Assembly (NCBI GenBank): GCA_946479515.1
Contig: CAMLGF010000093.1
Location: 1 to 12,099, forward strand
Direction of reading: 5' to 3'
DNA from: an uncultured Pseudomonadota bacterium
Lineage (GTDB): Bacteria; Pseudomonadota; Gammaproteobacteria; Steroidobacterales; Steroidobacteraceae
DNA length: 12,099 nucleotides
Every line of letters begins with the position of its first letter. The first letter of the stretch is position 1. The notes beneath the pieces are model-generated. The model did no database searches, was not told where the DNA came from, and was given only the letters and a program-made list of their open reading frames with translations. Shown here piece after piece: positions 8,395 to 12,099 of this stretch. Both the position numbers and the translations under genes were made by a program.

Positions 8395-10004
8395 AGCAGT
8401 TGGTAGTTGGGGCCGGATCCGCCTTCGGGCGTGGTCCAGTCGATGATCTGGTAGGGGTCCTTGATGTCGCAGGCCTTGCAGTGCACGCAGTTGGCGGCGT
8501 TGATCTGCAGGCGTTTGCCGCCGGCACCGTCGTCCACCATTTCGTAGACGCTCGCGGGACAGAAGCGCGTGCAGGGGTTGCCGTATTCCACGGCACAGCG
8601 CGTGGCGCAGATGGCGGTGTCGCGCACCTTCAGATGCGCCGGTTGCACTTCATCGTGGGCGGTGACCGCGAAGAAAACCGACGACAGGCGGTCGCGCGGC
8701 GGCAGGTCACGCTGCAGCCAATGGCGATTGGGCGAGGAATAGTCGTCCAGCTTCTCCAGTGGAAAGGACGCGTCGTTCTTGAGCGTCCACGGCGTCCTGC
8801 CGCCGAGCACGCTCTCGAGGCCGGCGTTGAGCATCCCGAACCTCAGGCCGCGCTTGAAGCCGGGCTTGATGTTGCGCACTTCGCGCAGCTCGGCCACGGC
8901 CTCGGTCTTGCGCCAGACGGCGTCGAAGCCGATCGAGGTGTCGTTCTCGGCGAAGTAATCGGCTGCCGCCATCGCGCAGCGCAGCGCCTGGTGGATGCCC
9001 TTGATCTTCGGCACGTTGAGCGTGCCGGCGGCGTCGCCCACGAGCACCGCGCCCGGCATCTCGAGCTTGGGCAGCGACTGGAAGCCACCGGCGGATATGG
9101 CGCGCGCGCCGGCCGAAAGGATTTCGCCGCCCTTCAGGAAGTCGTGCATCACCGGGTGATGCTTGAACTGCTGGAAGGCCTCGAAGGGGAAGAAGCGCGG
9201 ATCGCGATAGTCGAGGCCGGTCACGAAGCCCACGTAGGCTCGGTCGTCGTTCAGGTGGTAGACGAAGCTGCCGCCATAGGTGCGTGAATCCAGCGGCCAG
9301 CCGACCGAGTGCTGCACCAGGCCCGGCGTGACACGGCCGGGCGGCAGTTGCCAGAGCTCCTTCATGCCGAGCGCATAGACCTGCGGATCGGCAGCGGCGT
9401 CGAGCTTGTAGCGACCGATGAGCACCTTGGCGAGGCTGCCCCGGCAGCCCTCGGCCACCACGGTCAGCCGCGCACGCACCTCGGCTCCGGGAGTGTAGTT
9501 AGGCCCACGCGAGCCGTCGTGCTGCACGCCCATGTCGCCGATCTGCACGCCGGCCACCGAGCCGTCGTCGTCGAACAGCGGTACCGCGGCCGCGAAGCCG
9601 GCGAATACGTCGACCCCCAGCGCCTCGGCCTGGGTCGCCAGCCAGGCGCACAGACCGCCCAGGGAAACGATGAAGTTGCCCTGATTGTGCAGATGGCCCG
9701 GTATCCAGGGCACGCGCGACGCGCGTTTGCGTCCCAGCCACAGGAACTCGTCGCGCGTCACGGGTACGCGTATGGGCAGCGGCGCGTTGCGCCATTCCGG
9801 GAGCAGCACGTCGAGCGGGCCGGGCTCGAGCACCGCGCCCGACAGGATGTGCGCGCCGATGGTCGAGCCCTTTTCGAGCACACAGACCGTGAGCTCGGGC
9901 TTGCGCTGCTTCAGCCGGATCGCGGTGGCGAGGCCCGCCGGCCCGCCGCCGACGACGGCGACGTCGTATTCCATCACGTCGCGTTGTGCCGGACCCTGTG
10001 CCAT
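8391..10004 (-). CDS. electron transfer flavoprotein:ubiquinone oxidoreductase (ETF-QO)
   Basis: Passes electrons from reduced ETF, loaded by acyl-CoA and amino-acid dehydrogenases, to ubiquinone at the inner membrane. The 537 residues match bacterial ETF-QO. The FAD-binding motif is [17 protein letters not shown] (15-31, GGGPAGL at 19-25), followed by [19 protein letters not shown], a central [16 protein letters not shown] and [21 protein letters not shown]. The C-terminal ferredoxin-like part supplies the 4Fe-4S ligands: Cys482 (FCPASVYE) and Cys506, Cys509, Cys512 ([13 protein letters not shown]). ATG 10004 directly follows the TAG of the SDR gene with no gap; a second in-frame ATG ten codons later ([10 protein letters not shown]) is an alternative. 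Its stop overlaps the zapE start. No ETF subunits or acyl-CoA dehydrogenase are in the window, so partners must be elsewhere. Confidence 0.96.
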   Translation of the reverse strand: MAQGPAQRDVMEYDVAVVGGGPAGLATAIRLKQRKPELTVCVLEKGSTIGAHILSGAVLEPGPLDVLLPEWRNAPLPIRVPVTRDEFLWLGRKRASRVPWIPGHLHNQGNFIVSLGGLCAWLATQAEALGVDVFAGFAAAVPLFDDDGSVAGVQIGDMGVQHDGSRGPNYTPGAEVRARLTVVAEGCRGSLAKVLIGRYKLDAAADPQVYALGMKELWQLPPGRVTPGLVQHSVGWPLDSRTYGGSFVYHLNDDRAYVGFVTGLDYRDPRFFPFEAFQQFKHHPVMHDFLKGGEILSAGARAISAGGFQSLPKLEMPGAVLVGDAAGTLNVPKIKGIHQALRCAMAAADYFAENDTSIGFDAVWRKTEAVAELREVRNIKPGFKRGLRFGMLNAGLESVLGGRTPWTLKNDASFPLEKLDDYSSPNRHWLQRDLPPRDRLSSVFFAVTAHDEVQPAHLKVRDTAICATRCAVEYGNPCTRFCPASVYEMVDDGAGGKRLQINAANCVHCKACDIKDPYQIIDWTTPEGGSGPNYQLL

Positions 10005-10772
10005 CTACTTCGGCTGCATCCGGATCGCGCCATCGAGCCGGATGGTCTCGCCATTGAGGTAGGAGACTTCGAATATGGTCTGTACCAGTGCGGCGAATTC
10101 CTCGGGTTTGCCGAGACGCGCCGGAAAGGGCACCTGCCTGCCCAGAGAGTCCTGCACCTCCTGCGGCATGCCGGCCAGCATGGGCGTGGCGAAGATGCCC
10201 GGCGCCAGCGAACAGACGCGGATGCCGAACATGGCGAGCTCACGCGCGATCGGCAGCGTCATGCCGGCGACGGCGGCCTTGGTGGCCGAATACGCGGCCT
10301 GGCCGATCTGGCCCTCGAAGGCGGCAACCGAGGAGGTGTGGATGATGACGCCGCGCTCGCCGTCGGCCGTGGGCGGGTTGCCCTGCATGATCGCAGCCGC
10401 CGCCTTGTCGCACAGGAAGGTGCCGACCAGGTTGATCATCACCACGCGAGTGAAGAAATCGCCCGCCATGGGGCCGTTCTTGCCCAGCACCCGGCCGGCG
10501 CCGATGACGCCGGCGCAGTTGACCAGCAGGTTGATTCCGCCGAGGTTCTGCGCGGCGATCTGCATCGCGGAGTTCACCTCGGTCTCGGACGTGACGTCGC
10601 ACTTCGCATAGGAGGCATTCGCGCCCAGGGCGGTCGCGGCCGCCTGGCCTGGACCTTCCTGCACGTCTAACAAACACACGCGGCCGCCGGCGCCGACGAT
10701 GTGCCGGGCAACCGCATGACCGAGCCCGGAGGCACCGCCGGTGATCACGGCGCGCGCGTCGGATATGTTCAT
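10005..10772 (-). CDS. SDR-family 3-hydroxyacyl-CoA dehydrogenase (HSD17B10-like)
   Basis: A 255-residue classical short-chain dehydrogenase. The NAD-binding motif is TGGASGLG (11-18), with Asp36 at the end of strand 2 (CLLD) favouring NAD+ over NADP+. CDV (58-60), NCAG (85-88), Asn114, the catalytic serine in HTSSVAAFEGQIGQ and the YSATK pair Tyr161/Lys165 follow. The AFEGQIGQAAYSATKAAVAGM and LAPGIFATPML stretches are those of type-2 3-hydroxyacyl-CoA / 3-hydroxy-2-methylbutyryl-CoA dehydrogenases. Likely reaction: NAD+-linked oxidation of a 3-hydroxyacyl-CoA to the 3-ketoacyl-CoA used by the upstream thiolase. Branched (isoleucine) or straight chains, or even a steroid, are possible substrates; the sequence does not choose. 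ATG 10772 has GGTGA about 4 bases upstream. It sits between the thiolase (68-base gap) and ETF-QO (no gap). Confidence 0.9.
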   Translation of the reverse strand: MNISDARAVITGGASGLGHAVARHIVGAGGRVCLLDVQEGPGQAAATALGANASYAKCDVTSETEVNSAMQIAAQNLGGINLLVNCAGVIGAGRVLGKNGPMAGDFFTRVVMINLVGTFLCDKAAAAIMQGNPPTADGERGVIIHTSSVAAFEGQIGQAAYSATKAAVAGMTLPIARELAMFGIRVCSLAPGIFATPMLAGMPQEVQDSLGRQVPFPARLGKPEEFAALVQTIFEVSYLNGETIRLDGAIRMQPK

Positions 10773-10805
10773 TGTTCACCCATTGTCGGCACGCCGCACA
10801 GCATA

Positions 10806-10833
10806 GCGGACCGCCGTGGCAGCGTCAGTCCGC
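10806..10833. repeat. weak inverted repeat between the thiolase and SDR genes
   Basis: GCGGAC (10806-10811) and GTCCGC (10828-10833) are perfect 6-bp arms around 16 bases, in the 68-base gap. No T-run is seen. It could mark an mRNA processing or attenuation point, or be chance in GC-rich DNA. Confidence 0.3.
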
Positions 10834-10840
10834 GTCGGCT

Positions 10841-12016
10841 TCAGGCGACTTCGACGGCGATGGCGGTGGCCTCGCCGCCGCCGATGCACAGCGATGCAAT
10901 GCCGCGCCCGCCGCCACGCGCCCGCAGCGCATGCACCAGCGTCGCGACGATCCGCGCGCCGGTGGCGCCGATGGGATGCCCCAGCGCGCAGGCGCCGCCA
11001 TTGACATTGGTGCGTGCATGGCCGAAGCCCACGTCGCGCATGGCGGCCATCGTCACGACGGCGAATGCTTCGTTGACCTCGTAGAGCGCCACGTCGTCGG
11101 GCTGCCAGCCGAGCTGCGCCAGCAGCTTCTGAATGGCTCCGGCAGGGGCCGTGGTGAACCACTCGGGTTCGCGCGCGAAGCTGGCGTAGCCGAGGATGCG
11201 CGCCAGCGGCGTGAGCCCGCGGCTTCTCGCGGCGGATCCGTCGGCCAGCACCACGGCGGCGGCGCCGTCGGAAATGGACGACGACGAAGCGGCCGTCACC
11301 GTTCCATCCTTGCGGAAGGCGGGCCTGAGCGTGGCGATCTTGGCGAGATCGACGGTGAAGGGCGTTTCGTCCCGCTCGACCACGGTCTCACCCTTGCGGC
11401 CCTTGATGGTCACCGGCGTGATCTCCGCGGCGAAGGCGCCGGAGTTCACCGCCTGCAATGCCCGCTGCGTGGATTCCGTGGCGAAGGCGTCCTGCTCGGC
11501 GCGCGAGAAGGAGTACTTCTGCGCCGTGGCCTCGGCAAAGGCACCCATGAGCTGGCCGTCGAACGGGCTCTGCAGGCCGTCGAAAAACATGTGATCGAGC
11601 ACTTCACCGTGGCCCATGCGCATGCCGCCGCGCGCCTTGGGCAATAGATAGGGCGCGTTGCTCATCGACTCGAGGCCGCCCGCCACGGACAACTGCACGT
11701 CACCGGTGCGGATCTGGTCCGCCGCCATCATGATGGCCTTCATCCCCGAGCCGCACATCTTGTTGATGGTGGTGGTGGGAACACCCTGCGGAATCCCGGC
11801 GCCCAGCGACGCCTGGCGCGCCGGCGCCTGGCCGAGTCCCGCGGACAGCACGCAGCCCATGATGACTTCCTGCAGATCGGCACCGCCCAATTTCGCCGCG
11901 GCGAGCGCACCCCGGATGGCCGCCGCACCCAGTTGCGGCGCCGTGGCGGGGGACAGCACGCCCTGGAACGCGCCGATGGGCGTTCGGGTGGCGGCGAGGA
12001 TGACGACGTCATTCAT
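10841..12016 (-). CDS. acetyl-CoA C-acyltransferase (thiolase; acetoacetyl-CoA/T2-like)
   Basis: Splits 3-ketoacyl-CoA (probably acetoacetyl-CoA or 2-methylacetoacetyl-CoA) with CoA to acetyl-CoA and a shorter acyl-CoA, or runs in reverse. It has 391 residues, as usual. Catalytic elements: Cys88 in TTINKMCGSGMKAIMM, NEAF (315-318), His347 in GGACALGHPIGATGARI and Cys377 in CIGGGEATAI. The VAGGLESMSNAPYLL run resembles mitochondrial acetoacetyl-CoA thiolase (ACAT1). The common TAANAS block reads TAASSSSISDGAAA here, so the usual Asn is Ser. ATG 12016 is chosen because AAGGAG lies 6 bases upstream; a GTG at 12043 would add 9 residues but has no ribosome-binding site and lies in the repeat. It is first in the thiolase-SDR-ETF-QO-zapE series. 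It could receive the acetoacetyl-CoA produced by ScoAB. Chain-length preference cannot be read. Confidence 0.93.
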   Translation of the reverse strand: MNDVVILAATRTPIGAFQGVLSPATAPQLGAAAIRGALAAAKLGGADLQEVIMGCVLSAGLGQAPARQASLGAGIPQGVPTTTINKMCGSGMKAIMMAADQIRTGDVQLSVAGGLESMSNAPYLLPKARGGMRMGHGEVLDHMFFDGLQSPFDGQLMGAFAEATAQKYSFSRAEQDAFATESTQRALQAVNSGAFAAEITPVTIKGRKGETVVERDETPFTVDLAKIATLRPAFRKDGTVTAASSSSISDGAAAVVLADGSAARSRGLTPLARILGYASFAREPEWFTTAPAGAIQKLLAQLGWQPDDVALYEVNEAFAVVTMAAMRDVGFGHARTNVNGGACALGHPIGATGARIVATLVHALRARGGGRGIASLCIGGGEATAIAVEVA

Positions 12017-12022
12017 TGCGTT

Positions 12023-12028
12023 CTCCTT
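12023..12028 (-). promoter_or_regulatory. ribosome-binding site of the thiolase gene
   Basis: AAGGAG on the minus strand, 6 bases before ATG 12016. It supports this start over the GTG at 12043. Confidence 0.85.
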
Positions 12029-12032
12029 ACTA

Positions 12033-12099
12033 CTGTCAATCACGGCCCCGAAGGCCGCGATGATTGCTTTCTGTCAATCACGGCCCCGAAGGCCGCGAT
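12033..12099. repeat. two direct copies of a 29-bp repeat with stem-loops, in the thiolase leader
   Basis: Bases 12033-12061 recur identically at 12071-12099, 38 bases apart, and the second copy touches the window edge, so more copies may follow. Each copy contains CGGCC-CCGAA-GGCCG. In the first copy the flanks CAATCA (12037-12042) and TGATTG (12061-12066) extend it to an 11-bp stem with a 3-base CGA bulge. TGATTG (12061-12066) can instead pair with CAATCA (12075-12080) around 8 bases. Read toward the thiolase, the main loop is TTCGG. Each copy also holds TTGACA on the minus strand, a -35 match, but no convincing -10 was found. The nearest copy ends 16 bases before the thiolase start, overlapping its 5' leader. 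Confidence 0.85.

Noticed and set aside
6958..8406. 482-codon plus-strand open frame running from the VOC gene across zapE
   Set aside because: It overlaps the VOC gene in another frame, runs through the hairpin at 7260-7285 and lies antisense to zapE; its composition is that of a shadow frame.
9309..10670. Long plus-strand open frame of 453 codons opposite ETF-QO and the SDR gene
   Set aside because: It spans two well-identified minus-strand genes, has His/Arg/Gly-rich composition typical of antisense frames in GC-rich DNA, and shows no recognisable domain.
12033..12099. CRISPR array
   Set aside because: Two 29-base repeats are separated by only 9 bases, far too short for a spacer, and no cas gene is present.

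Overview
The window is very GC-rich, gene-dense chromosomal DNA from a proteobacterium. Large NAD-dependent glutamate dehydrogenase, aerobic tyrosine catabolism, a membrane ETF:ubiquinone oxidoreductase and ZapE together suggest an aerobic gammaproteobacterium of the Xanthomonadales/Nevskiales/Steroidobacterales kind. That placement is inferred from gene content only. Ten protein genes fill almost the whole window, and no gene-free stretch exceeds about 100 bases. I see no tRNA, rRNA, CRISPR array, insertion sequence or phage gene.

Left block, minus strand (1-3563): a MarR-family regulator (3563-3099) is followed by the first 1007 codons of a large NAD-glutamate dehydrogenase, which runs off the left edge. 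Divergent plus-strand operon (3608-6669): 4-hydroxyphenylpyruvate dioxygenase (hppD), maleylacetoacetate isomerase (maiA) and the two subunits of a succinyl-CoA:acetoacetate CoA-transferase (scoA, scoB), with every junction overlapping. The 44-bp gap between the regulator and hppD carries a MarR-type palindrome. A separate small VOC (glyoxalase-fold) gene follows (6755-7240), preceded by two adjacent perfect inverted repeats and followed by a strong GC hairpin that separates it from the convergent block.

Right block, minus strand (12016-7288): an acetoacetyl-CoA/3-ketoacyl-CoA thiolase, a 3-hydroxyacyl-CoA dehydrogenase of the HSD17B10-like SDR group, ETF:ubiquinone oxidoreductase and the cell-division ATPase ZapE. 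The last three are head-to-tail with zero or 4-base overlaps. A 29-bp direct repeat containing stem-loops lies just upstream of the thiolase and reaches the right edge.

The genes fit one metabolic picture. Tyrosine transamination gives 4-hydroxyphenylpyruvate plus glutamate. HppD and MaiA carry out steps of the homogentisate route, ScoAB activates the released acetoacetate, a thiolase splits acetoacetyl-CoA, and glutamate dehydrogenase regenerates 2-oxoglutarate. Homogentisate dioxygenase (hmgA) and fumarylacetoacetase (fahA) are not in the window. Most genes are well-known families. The observations most worth a second look are the repeat/stem-loop leader of the thiolase, the MarR operator, the split tyrosine pathway, the inverted repeats before the VOC gene and zapE coupled to ETF-QO.
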